Positions 45,592 through 55,600 of a DNA stretch of 56,950 bases are shown piece after piece (position 1 is the first letter of the stretch; every line of letters starts with the position of its first letter). The DNA is taken from NCBI GenBank assembly GCA_938022935.1, contig CALIHL010000131.1:1-56950 (forward strand). The letters are read 5' to 3'. Under the pieces are notes generated by a model, which was not told where the DNA came from, did no database searches, and worked only from the letters and a program-made list of their open reading frames with translations. The stretch comes from an uncultured Saprospiraceae bacterium. GTDB lineage: Bacteria > Bacteroidota > Bacteroidia > Chitinophagales > Saprospiraceae. Made by a program: the position numbers and the translations under genes.

Positions 45592-47496
45592 ATGAACATT
45601 GTCTACAAGACATTATATATAGTCTTATTTGCAGTCATGAGTAGTTCACTCATGGGACAATCCTTGCGTTCTATCGACGGCGTCAATAACAATACTTCTA
45701 ACCCAGAATGGGGTGCAGAAGGAGATGAGCTCTACCACCTAACATATCCGACATTTGGGGATGGTATATCTTCCATGACGGGTGCAGAGCGACCTAATCC
45801 AAGAAGGGTAAGTAACGAGCTATTTGCTCAATCAGAGCTTTTGCCTGATGAGCAGAACTTAAGTGATTTTCTTTGGGCATTTGGTCAGTTTATTGATCAT
45901 GATGTGATTTTGGTAGATAATGACCTTCGCGAGCCACTGGCAATAAGCATTCCACAAGGAGATCCAGTCTTTTCTCCTCAAGGTGCTCCGATTGGCATGT
46001 TTAGATCATTGGGTATGTTGGGCACGGGTACTGATGAAGATAATGTCCGCGCTTACGCAAATGATGTAACTGCCTTTATTGATGGATCAGGAATATACGG
46101 ATCTGATCGAAGAAGAGCCACTTGGTTGAGGTCTTTTGAAGATGGCAAGCTCAAGGTGTCACAAGGTAATCTGCTTCCATGGAATACAATCACAGGTGAT
46201 TTTAACGATGCGCAAGACGTGACATCACCGTTTATGGATGATCCAGTACGTGTTAGTGCAAAGCATTTCGTTGCAGGGGATGTAAGAGCCAATGAAAATC
46301 CTTTATTAACAACACTACATACACTCTTTGTAAGAGAACATAATAGACTTTGTGATGAGATTCTAAGTGAGGACTCTAAGTTATCTGACGAAGAAGTATA
46401 TCAAAAAGCACGAAGACTGGTAGGAGGTATCTTACAATCGATCGTTTACAATGAGTGGTTGCCAGCTATGGGCCTTAAGCTTCCGGCATATAACGGATAT
46501 AGAAAAGAAGTTAATCCTCAGATCTCTAATGTTTTTTCATCTGCAGCCTTTAGAATGGGGCATACTTTAATCAATGGCAATGTCCTGAGATTATCGAAAG
46601 ATGGTGAAGAAATACCCGGAGGTCATATAACACTAAGAGATGCTTTCTTTAACCCTTTGGAGATCAGCTTAGCAGGTGGTATCGAGCCTTATCTTCGTGG
46701 TATGGCTGTTCAAGTGCAGCAAAAGCTGGATTGTAAGGTTATCGATGATGTGCGTAACTTCTTGTTTGGTCTGCCATCTCAAGGAGGGCTTGACTTAGCA
46801 GCGATCAATATTAACAGAGGCCGTGAGCGCGGTCTTGGAGATTACAACTCTATAAGATCAGACCTTGGACTTCCAAGATTAGGCTCGATCAGTGAGGTTA
46901 GCTCAGAAGTTGATGCTGTTGCGACCTTAGAAGGGCTTTACGGTTCTATAGACGATATCGACCCTTGGGTAGGTATGTTGGCTGAAGATTATATGCCTGG
47001 GGCTATGTTTGGTAACACCATCATGGCGATCATGGAAGATCAGTTTCAACGTCTTCGAGATGGTGATAGATTCTTCTTTGAAGGCGATGCTAAGTTGACG
47101 AGTCGTGAGAAGTCGATCATTAGACTTACTACATTACGTGACCTTATCATGCGTAACACAGATATCAAAATCATGCAGTCTAATGTCTTTGTAGCTCAGG
47201 ATCGAGACATCGTTGACATAGGACCAGATTTAGAAGCGCAGGACCTTAACGCTATTGTCTTCCCTAATCCAACGGAAGGGATATTCAATGTTAAAGTTTA
47301 TGCAGCGGAAGATTACGTTGTAGATATTTCTATCTATGATAATCTGGGTCGTTTGATAAAAAAGAAAGAACAGCAACTTATTGAAGGAGACAATATCATT
47401 CCATTTGATTTGACTTCAGAAGTGAGCAGTCAGTTCTATAATGTAGTTTTAAGACGCGATATTGACTATACAGTCCTCCGTGTTATGAGACCTTAA
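45592..47496 (+). CDS. Secreted animal-type haem peroxidase with T9SS type A sorting domain
   Basis: A 634-residue exported haem peroxidase of the peroxinectin/myeloperoxidase fold. A signal peptide spans residues 1-23 (ending LMGQ). The distal His103 is in FGQFIDHDVILVD, followed by the calcium-site region DGSGIYGSD, LFVREHNRLCDE, the proximal His324 in AFRMGHTLING, and INRGRERGLGDYNSIR. From about residue 556 a T9SS type A domain follows (AIVFPNPTEGIFNVKVY ... YDNLGRLIKKKE ... YNVVLRRDIDYTVLRVM). It is therefore exported across both membranes and attached to or released from the surface, where it would oxidise halides or phenols with peroxide. It stands alone behind a candidate operator. 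Confidence 0.92.
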   Translation: MNIVYKTLYIVLFAVMSSSLMGQSLRSIDGVNNNTSNPEWGAEGDELYHLTYPTFGDGISSMTGAERPNPRRVSNELFAQSELLPDEQNLSDFLWAFGQFIDHDVILVDNDLREPLAISIPQGDPVFSPQGAPIGMFRSLGMLGTGTDEDNVRAYANDVTAFIDGSGIYGSDRRRATWLRSFEDGKLKVSQGNLLPWNTITGDFNDAQDVTSPFMDDPVRVSAKHFVAGDVRANENPLLTTLHTLFVREHNRLCDEILSEDSKLSDEEVYQKARRLVGGILQSIVYNEWLPAMGLKLPAYNGYRKEVNPQISNVFSSAAFRMGHTLINGNVLRLSKDGEEIPGGHITLRDAFFNPLEISLAGGIEPYLRGMAVQVQQKLDCKVIDDVRNFLFGLPSQGGLDLAAININRGRERGLGDYNSIRSDLGLPRLGSISEVSSEVDAVATLEGLYGSIDDIDPWVGMLAEDYMPGAMFGNTIMAIMEDQFQRLRDGDRFFFEGDAKLTSREKSIIRLTTLRDLIMRNTDIKIMQSNVFVAQDRDIVDIGPDLEAQDLNAIVFPNPTEGIFNVKVYAAEDYVVDISIYDNLGRLIKKKEQQLIEGDNIIPFDLTSEVSSQFYNVVLRRDIDYTVLRVMRP

Positions 47497-47804
47497 GCAC
47501 TTTTTCTTTCTAGCATATTTGCTTCAACTTTTCTTTTTTACGGGCTCATTAGCCCCGGGTTTATCTACTCTACTTTCTACGGTTTTTCTGGTTTTAAATA
47601 GTTGTGTTCAACTCGCGAGAACCATACGCTATTATGTCCTTGATTATCCAATATTATCCGTAACTCATTGATATACAATGTCTTGTGATATTTAAAATAT
47701 TATATGTGTTCGATAAATAAAAATTTAGAGAGTTTGGCATTCATTTTGTCTCTATGTTATGAAATAGGTTCAGTTTGAATCTATTATAACAGTAATAAGA
47801 GCGC
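47497..47804. other. 308-base intergenic region
   Basis: No gene is visible. It contains a small GC-rich hairpin at 47542-47555 (GGGCT/AGCCC, loop CATT) that could help end the peroxidase transcript but has no T tract after it, and AT-rich sequence near 47690 (ATATTTAAAATAT). The promoter of the LuxR-type gene is expected here but no clear TAnnTTTG was found. Confidence 0.5.
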
Positions 47805-48467
47805 ATGAACGCCATCAACACGATACTTGCAGATGCCCATGAATTATTCATGGATGGATTCGAAAGGATCCTTGAAGAGATAGATTATCCTAAGATCAAC
47901 ATCGTAGGAAGGGCAAGCTCAGCGAGTTCGCTTAGAGAGCTCTTGTATAATGTAGAGGCAGACCTTTTATTTATGGAGCTCAACTTCGTTGATGAAGATG
48001 GGCTTTCCCTTATTCCAAGTCTGAAAGAAGAATTTAAAAGCTTAAGGGTTTGTGTTTTATCAGGATATACTGATCACAAGTTTGTCAAGGAAGCTTTTCA
48101 AAAAGGTGTGGACGGTTATTATAGTAAGTACAATGATCTTGGAGAACTTTCAGAGTGTGTTAACGAGATCATGATCGGTAACACTTTCTTAGCTACAGGA
48201 TTGGAAATCACACCACGGAAAAACGGTTCTAGTAATTCTAATGCTCAACCTTTTGAAGATAGATTCTTATTAAGAAAGAAGCTTACTAAAAGAGAGCAGG
48301 AAGTCTTAGAGTTAATTACTAAGGCCCTTAACAATAAAGAAATCGCATCACAATTGTACATCAGTGACCAAACAGTTGGTGTACATAGAAAGAATATCAT
48401 GAGAAAGCTTGGTGTTAGGAACACGGTCAATCTCATAAAATTTGCCATCGACCATCAACTTGTTTAG
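47805..48467 (+). CDS. LuxR/NarL-type response regulator with degenerate receiver domain
   Basis: A 220-residue regulator. The N-terminal 120 residues have the receiver fold (INTILADAHELFMDGFERIL to about 125). The C-terminal HTH (about 155-215) is a standard LuxR type: LTKREQEVLELITKALNNKEIASQLY and VGVHRKNIMRKLGVRNTVNL. The phospho-acceptor Asp is replaced by Glu58 (LLFMELNFVDEDG), and the second acidic-pocket Asp by Ala11 (ADAH), while the Ser/Thr (VLSGYTD) and Lys (YYSKYND) remain. It may thus be phosphorylation-independent. No histidine kinase is adjacent. It directly precedes two giant surface-protein genes (78 bases to the next start) and could control them. Confidence 0.9.
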   Translation: MNAINTILADAHELFMDGFERILEEIDYPKINIVGRASSASSLRELLYNVEADLLFMELNFVDEDGLSLIPSLKEEFKSLRVCVLSGYTDHKFVKEAFQKGVDGYYSKYNDLGELSECVNEIMIGNTFLATGLEITPRKNGSSNSNAQPFEDRFLLRKKLTKREQEVLELITKALNNKEIASQLYISDQTVGVHRKNIMRKLGVRNTVNLIKFAIDHQLV

Positions 48468-48545
48468 GATTATAAATAGTCAACTACTTATAAAATTTCC
48501 TCCCCCAAGAACATCAAGAGAAAAGAGCTTAAAAGAAAATTGAAA

Positions 48546-51500
48546 ATGAAAAGAATTACCTTACCTATGAAGATGCTATTAAGTTTGGCGGCTGTATTTT
48601 TTATGGCCTTCAACTCTAATGTATCAGCGCAGTGTTCTTTTAATTGCATTGATACTGTCAATGTATCGGTAAATAATCTTTGTACTGCCACGATCACTCC
48701 TTCTATGGTTTTGAAAAATCCTGGAGTTCCATGTAACTATGGTATCGAGCTTTTTGAAGAGGATGGAACAATTATAAATCTTGATTTTACGAGAGCTGAT
48801 ATTGGCCCTCAATATGTAGGTCAAACTCTTAAAGTTAGAGTTTACGAAGCAGGTGTGCCAAATCCCAATAGTTGTTGGAGTATCGTAAATATCGAAGATA
48901 AATTACCACCAAATATAGTTTGTGTTGGTAATGATACAATCCCATGCTATGGGACAGATGTGTTTGGAGATGATGCAAGAGCTTCAGCTCATTTAAAAAG
49001 AGAGATAGAAAGAACGCTTATAGATAATTGTGGAAACGAATCGGTAACTGTTAATATAACAAAAAACAATCTTACTCGAGCATCGTGTTCAGACGAATTC
49101 GCGGCTATAAGAGTTGTGGGTTACAATGTTCTTGATAATATTTCGAACATAACTTCTTGTGAGGATACGATATTCTATGAACGATTTGATTTGGATTCAA
49201 TAGACGCTCCTAAAAATTATGTTGGAGATATGGCTATTGATTGTAACGATCCATATCCAACTATAGAATACTTAATTGGTATTGACTCAGAAAGACTTGG
49301 AGATAACTCTATGCCAAATATAGAAGGTGTATCTATTGCAGATTATGCAGATAGTCTTTTTACAGAAAGAGGACTTTGTAATTTCAAAATGACGACTGCC
49401 GATCTTATCTTTCCAACCTGTGGTAATACATTTAAGATTGTAAGAGCATGGACAATAATAGATTGGTGCGAGTCACGAGTAGTAAAAACCTTTAATCAAG
49501 TTATAAAAGTAACAGACGAGACTATTTCGCAAAACAGAATCTCTAATATGGGACCCTTCCCAACTGATTTTGGAAAGTGTGATGTTTCTGTTGAGTTACC
49601 ATTTCCTGCGGTTGCACAAAACGAATGTAATAATTGGACTTATACTATAACGATAAGGGAACCTGAAGGGACTTTATTCTTTCCACTTGGAGGAGTTAGA
49701 GACTCTGTGCCTCAAGTTGTAGAGCGTGCGTTTACTATGGGTATTAGTGTTGTAAGGTATATTGTAGAAGATGCTTGTGGCAATACTAATACGCAAGAGT
49801 TCAATGTAACAGTAGAAGATACGCACCCTCCTATTCCAGTTTGTGATTATAGAACAGTTGTAACGCTCAATGATAGTTTCTTAGGAAAAGTATTCGCTAA
49901 GTCATTTGATGACGGAAGTTATGATATATGCTCAGAGATAGTGAGCTATCAAGTAAGAAGAGTAGATAGATTGGAGACAACATGCGAGACGCCAGATGAT
50001 TTTGCAGATTTTGTAAAATTTTGCTGTGCTGATATAGGAAAAACAATCATGGTCGAGTTGCAAGTTACAGACGCTTCTGGCATGATTAGCTCTTGTATGA
50101 CTGAAGCAGTAGTGCAGTTTAAAGGTGCAGGCCCAAGTGCAACATGCCCTACTAACATAGCTACACAATCTTGTGAGGACTATGAGACTTTTGATATTTC
50201 TACTTTAGCTGTACCGACTATTTCTAGTTCTAATCCTTGTATAGCAGATGCGTTGTCACCTGAGTTAAGAGAGGTGGGTAGAGATATAGATGTCTGTGGA
50301 GATGGATATATAGATATTGAGTGGTTTTACAATATCACTGGTGAAGATCAAGTGATTTGTACTCAAAGAATAACTTTTGCTAATCCAACTATATTTACAG
50401 AAAGTAATATTAACTGGCCTGTAGATCGTATAGTGGAATCTTGTAATGATGCTCCTCCAACGGCAGAAGAATTAGCTGAGTTAATATCTGGAGGTATTGG
50501 CTGTTCTAACATTGTGCCGTCTGAGCCTGTAGATAGAGAGTTCGTAGTGCCGGGATTATGTAAACGTATTGTACGTACTTGGACAGTTGTTGATTGGTGT
50601 AGATTTCCAGCTAATCCAAACTCAAGATTTATATATGAGCAAACTATTGATATTGTAAATAGTGATGGACCACAAATTGATATTAGTGGTAACAATATAA
50701 CTCTTGATCCTAAGCCAGATAGCTGCCGTGCACACATTGTAATTGAAGGTATAGCAACTGATGATTGCACACCAAGCAACCAGCTTGATTGGACTTTCAA
50801 ATTAGACTTAATTCAGAACGGCACAGAAATTCCAGTTTTATTGGAAAGGCCAGGTAGAGTTTTGGAAAGAAGAATTGATGCAGGTGATTATGTTATAACA
50901 TGGTCGGCTACAGACGAATGTGGTAATACTGCATCTGCAAGACAGCCATTTAGAGTTGATGATGAGGTTGCACCTCAAGCTGTTTGTGGATTTGTAATTA
51001 TGGATATTGATTCGCCAGCAGGTATAACTATCTCGGCAGAAGAATTAGATAATGGTTCCTCTGACAATTGCGCAGATGGATTGATATTTACAATGAGAAA
51101 AGTTGGCTCTAGTGCTGATCCAGTTTCTAATCTCACATTTACGTGTGCTGATATAGGAGTAAATAGTGTAGAGCTCTGGGTATCTGACAGATTAGGTAAT
51201 CAATCAGTATGCTTAGCGTCTGTGGACGTTAGAGATGGTCAAGCACAATGTGGAATCGGGGCAAGTGCTATTTCACTTGATGGAAATATAACAACTCCAG
51301 AAGCTATACCTCTTGAAAGCGCACAAGTAAAGTTGAATATGAATCAATCTCTCGTTCAATCTGAAATGACAGAGATAGATGGGATATATGCTTTTGATAA
51401 TTTAGAAACAGAACAAAGTTATAGTCTAAGTGCAGAGAAGAATGATGATTATATCAACGGGATCTCAACATTGGACTTAGTTCTTATGCAGAGACATATT

Positions 51501-52481
51501 TTAGGATTGCAAAATCTAGATTCTCCTTATAAGTTGATAGCCGCAGATGTAAATAACAATGGCGCAATCTCAGCAGTAGATTTAGTAATCTTAAGAAGAT
51601 TGATCCTTGGTCAGATCGAAGCTTTTGCTGACAATGATTCTTGGGTATTTATTGATAAGGATTATCAGTTCTCAGACCCAACTTCACCTTTCCCATTTAC
51701 GGATGGAGTCAATATTGGATCTATCCAGCAGTCTTTGACTCAGGATATGATTGCCATCAAAGTTGGAGATCTTAATTCTAATGCAATTGCTAATAGTGGT
51801 TTTGCATCTTCGAGAAGTGATGAGTCGTACAAGTTTGTACACAACACTTCATTTGAAAATGGTCAGATTGTTTACCAGGTGATCGCTTCAGAGGATATTT
51901 CCTCTATAGGATATCAGATAGGGTTGAACTACGATGATTCGTCACTAAGAATGATCAATGTCAAAGGAAATAATGTTGCTATCGTTGATGGTATGATATC
52001 GGATGAAGATGGCAAGTTGTTGGTATCTGTTGCGAGATCTGTCCCGCATACGTATGATAAAGGAGATGTTGTGCTTGAGGTAACATTTGCCATAGATCAG
52101 TTATCTATATTTGAGAAAGATAACATCCAGTTGTTACCTTCTACAGAGTTTGCGAGTGAGATATATGATGATGAGTTGACTCCATTGAAGATCAATATGT
52201 CTGATAATCAACTTAGTAATGAGATAATACTACACCAGAATAGACCTAATCCTTTCTTGGACCAGACTTTAATAGAGTTTGAGATACCTAAATCAGAAGA
52301 TGTTGCGTTTGAACTCTTTGATATCAACGGTAAGAGAATTTATAGTCTGAGCAATAGTTATGTTGCTGGGCGCCACCAGATAAGTATCAATAGGCAAGAT
52401 ATAGGTCTAATTAAGGGTATATACTACTATCAGATCCATACGCAACAGCGATCTTTGATTCGAAAGATGATAGTTTTATAG
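48546..52481 (+). CDS. Giant secreted protein with dockerin-like module, cohesin-like domain and T9SS type A sorting domain
   Basis: A 1311-residue exported protein. The ATG at 48546 is preferred over a TTG two codons earlier; the signal peptide is MKRITLPMKMLLSLAAVFFM ending at SAQ. The ectodomain (30 to about 900) is built of cysteine-containing beta modules with recurring patterns such as WTIIDWC, WTVVDWC, VEDTHPPIPVC and VDDEVAPQAVC (HYR-like). A carboxypeptidase-regulatory-like strand region follows near 910-960. A dockerin type I-like module lies at about 964-1025 (NGISTLDLVLMQRHILG; DVNNNGAISAVDLVILRRLI, second Ca loop canonical, first one shortened). A cohesin-like domain (ISSIGYQIGLNYDDSSLRMI) and the T9SS type A domain (NRPNPFLDQTLIEFEIP to the end) complete the protein. 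It is probably surface-exposed and adhesive or structural. Confidence 0.87.
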   Translation: MKRITLPMKMLLSLAAVFFMAFNSNVSAQCSFNCIDTVNVSVNNLCTATITPSMVLKNPGVPCNYGIELFEEDGTIINLDFTRADIGPQYVGQTLKVRVYEAGVPNPNSCWSIVNIEDKLPPNIVCVGNDTIPCYGTDVFGDDARASAHLKREIERTLIDNCGNESVTVNITKNNLTRASCSDEFAAIRVVGYNVLDNISNITSCEDTIFYERFDLDSIDAPKNYVGDMAIDCNDPYPTIEYLIGIDSERLGDNSMPNIEGVSIADYADSLFTERGLCNFKMTTADLIFPTCGNTFKIVRAWTIIDWCESRVVKTFNQVIKVTDETISQNRISNMGPFPTDFGKCDVSVELPFPAVAQNECNNWTYTITIREPEGTLFFPLGGVRDSVPQVVERAFTMGISVVRYIVEDACGNTNTQEFNVTVEDTHPPIPVCDYRTVVTLNDSFLGKVFAKSFDDGSYDICSEIVSYQVRRVDRLETTCETPDDFADFVKFCCADIGKTIMVELQVTDASGMISSCMTEAVVQFKGAGPSATCPTNIATQSCEDYETFDISTLAVPTISSSNPCIADALSPELREVGRDIDVCGDGYIDIEWFYNITGEDQVICTQRITFANPTIFTESNINWPVDRIVESCNDAPPTAEELAELISGGIGCSNIVPSEPVDREFVVPGLCKRIVRTWTVVDWCRFPANPNSRFIYEQTIDIVNSDGPQIDISGNNITLDPKPDSCRAHIVIEGIATDDCTPSNQLDWTFKLDLIQNGTEIPVLLERPGRVLERRIDAGDYVITWSATDECGNTASARQPFRVDDEVAPQAVCGFVIMDIDSPAGITISAEELDNGSSDNCADGLIFTMRKVGSSADPVSNLTFTCADIGVNSVELWVSDRLGNQSVCLASVDVRDGQAQCGIGASAISLDGNITTPEAIPLESAQVKLNMNQSLVQSEMTEIDGIYAFDNLETEQSYSLSAEKNDDYINGISTLDLVLMQRHILGLQNLDSPYKLIAADVNNNGAISAVDLVILRRLILGQIEAFADNDSWVFIDKDYQFSDPTSPFPFTDGVNIGSIQQSLTQDMIAIKVGDLNSNAIANSGFASSRSDESYKFVHNTSFENGQIVYQVIASEDISSIGYQIGLNYDDSSLRMINVKGNNVAIVDGMISDEDGKLLVSVARSVPHTYDKGDVVLEVTFAIDQLSIFEKDNIQLLPSTEFASEIYDDELTPLKINMSDNQLSNEIILHQNRPNPFLDQTLIEFEIPKSEDVAFELFDINGKRIYSLSNSYVAGRHQISINRQDIGLIKGIYYYQIHTQQRSLIRKMIVL

Positions 52482-52539
52482 CTGTTAAACACCTACATAC
52501 TTTCTCGACGAATGACTAAATATGGTTTAGTTATTCTTC

Positions 52540-52573
52540 AAAAGGCTCTATTCGTCGCGAAATAGGGCCTTTT
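52540..52573 (+). terminator. Intrinsic terminator after the dockerin protein gene
   Basis: Thirteen-position stem AAAAGGCTCTATT/AATAGGGCCTTTT (one G-T wobble) with loop CGTCGCGA; the T tract is part of the descending arm. It isolates the following cohesin gene, which has its own promoter. Confidence 0.83.
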
Positions 52574-52586
52574 GAGCACTAACCAT

Positions 52587-52616
52587 TTTGGGTTGATAAA
52601 AACATTATTATTTTTG
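52587..52616 (+). promoter_or_regulatory. Bacteroidota-type promoter of the cohesin-protein gene
   Basis: TTTG at 52587-52590 and TATTTTTG at 52609-52616 (TAnnTTTG) with 18 bases between fit the Bacteroidota -33/-7 consensus. It lies just after the terminator at 52540 and 25 bases before the ATG. Confidence 0.62.
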
Positions 52617-52641
52617 CTAATAAATAGGATAATCCCCTGAT

Positions 52642-55600
52642 ATGAATAAAGTTTTACTCGCCTGTTTACTATCGCTAAGTGTGATGTTTACTGCTAAAGC
52701 TCAAGTTGAGTTTTCATTTGGTTCAGATTCACTAAGTACGCCAGGTGGAACAGTAGATGTAGATGTCCTCATCTCGGGCTTCGACGATATTATCTCCATG
52801 CAGCTCTCTTTTAACTGGGATGCTTCAGTATATAGCTTTAATAGCATAGAGAATGTCACAAATGATCTTGATGCTTTTGATGGTGGATCGATTGGTACAC
52901 CTGACAATGCGGTCGTTGTACAAGATGGCCAATTGACTTTGTCATGGAGTGGTCCTAACACAGCGCCTCGAACCCTTCCAGATGGCACGCGTTTGTTCAC
53001 CTTAAGACTTAATGGTGTAGGGAGTTTATGTGGATCTACCCAGATACAGATATCCAATACGCCAAGAGTTATAGAGGTGGTCAATAATGACTTTGAGATC
53101 TTAGATGCCACTGCAACTGGGGGTAACTTAGCGATATATGATTCTTCATGTGAAGGTAACAATGGTGGCGGAGACGACTTAAGCTTCACACTTGGTAATG
53201 TCACTGCGTCACAAGGAGAGACTATATGTATACCTGTTACTGCAGATAACTTCAACAATATATTCAGTTTTCAGACGGGCCTTAATTGGGACCCTTCTGT
53301 TTTGAGATTCACCGAGATCCGTGATGGAGGACTACAATCGGTCAATGCTAACGATGCACTAAAAGACCAAGGCTCCATTAATATATTATGGCTTTTTGAC
53401 CAATCAGCCGTGACCTTGGCTAATGGAACCACATTATTTGAGATGTGCTTTGAGGTAGTAGGAAGCTCTGGTCAAGGAACTTCTGTAAGATTTGTAGACA
53501 ATCAAGACTTTCCTATTGAGATTGCTAATGCGGATGGTCGTGTTACTGACTTCTCGATCAATGATGCCACCTTCACTGTTGGAGGTAGTGGAAGTACGGG
53601 CGTCGGATTGATAGCAGGTGATATCTCTACTGGAGGAGCAGGATCGATATGCATACCTATAACAACCAGAGACTTTGATGTGATAGGAGCTTTTCAAGCG
53701 GGTGTCACTTTTGACCCAGCCGTACTAAGGTATACAGGTGTTAACCAAGGAGGATTGAGTGGTGTTGATATCGGTGATGCCGATAGTGGTAGTGGGCAGT
53801 TAAAAGTGCTTTGGCAAGCCGACTTTAGTACTCCTTCTGTCACACTTGCAGACAATACAGTTCTTTTTGAACTGTGCTTTGATGTTATTGGAGCTGAAGG
53901 AACAAGCAGTGCTATAGCTTTTGCAAGCTTGCAAGATTTCCCGATTGAGTTTTCAAGTGAGATCGGCCAAGCACTAGAGTTTTTTGTTAATCCTGGACGT
54001 ATCAGCGTGACAGGCATGAATACTGGAGGAGGCGACTTAAGTATGTCTCTTTCTTCAGCAACGATTTCTGCTGGACAGACAGCTTGTTTGGATGTTACAG
54101 TTACTGGATTTCAAGGTATCCAAGGTATGGGATTTGCATTTCAGTGGGATCCTGCGGCTGTGTCATTTACGGAAGTGCGCAACTTCAATTTGCCAAGTTT
54201 AGGGAGTTCTCAGTTTGTCCCTTCCGGAAATAATAGATTAAGAGTACTATGGAATCCAACTTCAGCACAGTCTGTAGCAGATGGCACATCGATATTTCAA
54301 CTGTGTTTTTCTGCTCCTAATCCGTGTACAGTTGCTGGCAGTAGTGTATCATTTATAAGTGACAATATTCCGATCGAGATCATCGGTCCGAACAATGAAG
54401 TACTTGATGTAGATCTTAATAATGGTAACATATCAGTTACTGGCTGTGGAGGCACAGTTGGTGGGGATTTAGATATAAGCTTAGTAGAGGTGAGACAACC
54501 TACATGTAATAATAATACTAATGGTGGTGTAACAGTAGATTTTCCTAATGCTGTAGGAACAGTGATGTGCCTATGGACTAGGGTCTCAGATCAAAGACAG
54601 ATCACACTTAATTGTAACCTTCTAAGCGCACCAGGTGAAACATATGAGCTGACGGCTTCGGATCAAGGAGGTAACTCTGGATCTACAACCGTGACATTAG
54701 CTAATCCTGCTCCTATAGTAATTGAGTCAGATATATTAGGAGACGCTTGTGCCGGTACAGGTCAGATATCACTTAGGGTGTCCGGTGGAACAACAGCTTC
54801 TGGTGCCTATCAATATATGTGGTCAGGTGGCTTACCACCTAATCCAACAGTTACAGGACTCGGACCGGCTACTTATAGAGTCACAGTCACTGATGACAAT
54901 GGTTGTGCGCAAGTGGCCGACATTGTGTTACAAGGTGATAATATAGCTGTAAGTCCAGTGGTTACTAATTCTTCAGATCCTAACATGCCCAATGGTAGTA
55001 TCGCCCTGAACCCAGGTGCTGGTGCGACGCTTACGTATCTATGGTCCAACGGAGAGACAACTTCCACTATCTCAGGTTTAGCTCCAGGAGAGTATTCTGT
55101 AGAGATTAGTGCTGGCGATGGCTGTATGTCGACTCAGACATTTACAGTTAGCGAAGGCTTTATATCAGGATCTAATATTGTTGATGCGGTTACTTCGAGA
55201 TATAATGGATTTGGCGTAAGCTGTAATGGTGCCTCAGACGGGATCTTGGATGGTATGGTCCAAGGAGGTTGTGATGACGGAGCTATAGAGATACGATTGA
55301 ATGGCGATGTAGTTACACTTCCCGTAAATAATCTTCCAGCAGGAGAACATACGATCAGCATAGCAGATGCATGTGGCAATGTGTTTGAAGAAACATTTAT
55401 GATCGAGGAGCCAGATGCGATTGTCTTGGACTCATTTGATGAAGTGCGTTGCCCAACAGGAAGTAATAATGGTATATTAAGATTAAACCTTACTGGTGGT
55501 ACCGGAGTATATAGTCTTACGCCAAGCGTTGGGACACAAAGCACAGATAATGAGATTGAAGGTGTAGGATCAGATCCTATCACAGTTGTCGTTCAAGATG

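Noticed and set aside
53434-53697. Minus-strand open frame of 87 codons inside the cohesin gene
   Set aside because: It lies fully inside a well-supported plus-strand gene, has no family features and follows from the codon use of the real frame. Many similar shadow frames were discarded.
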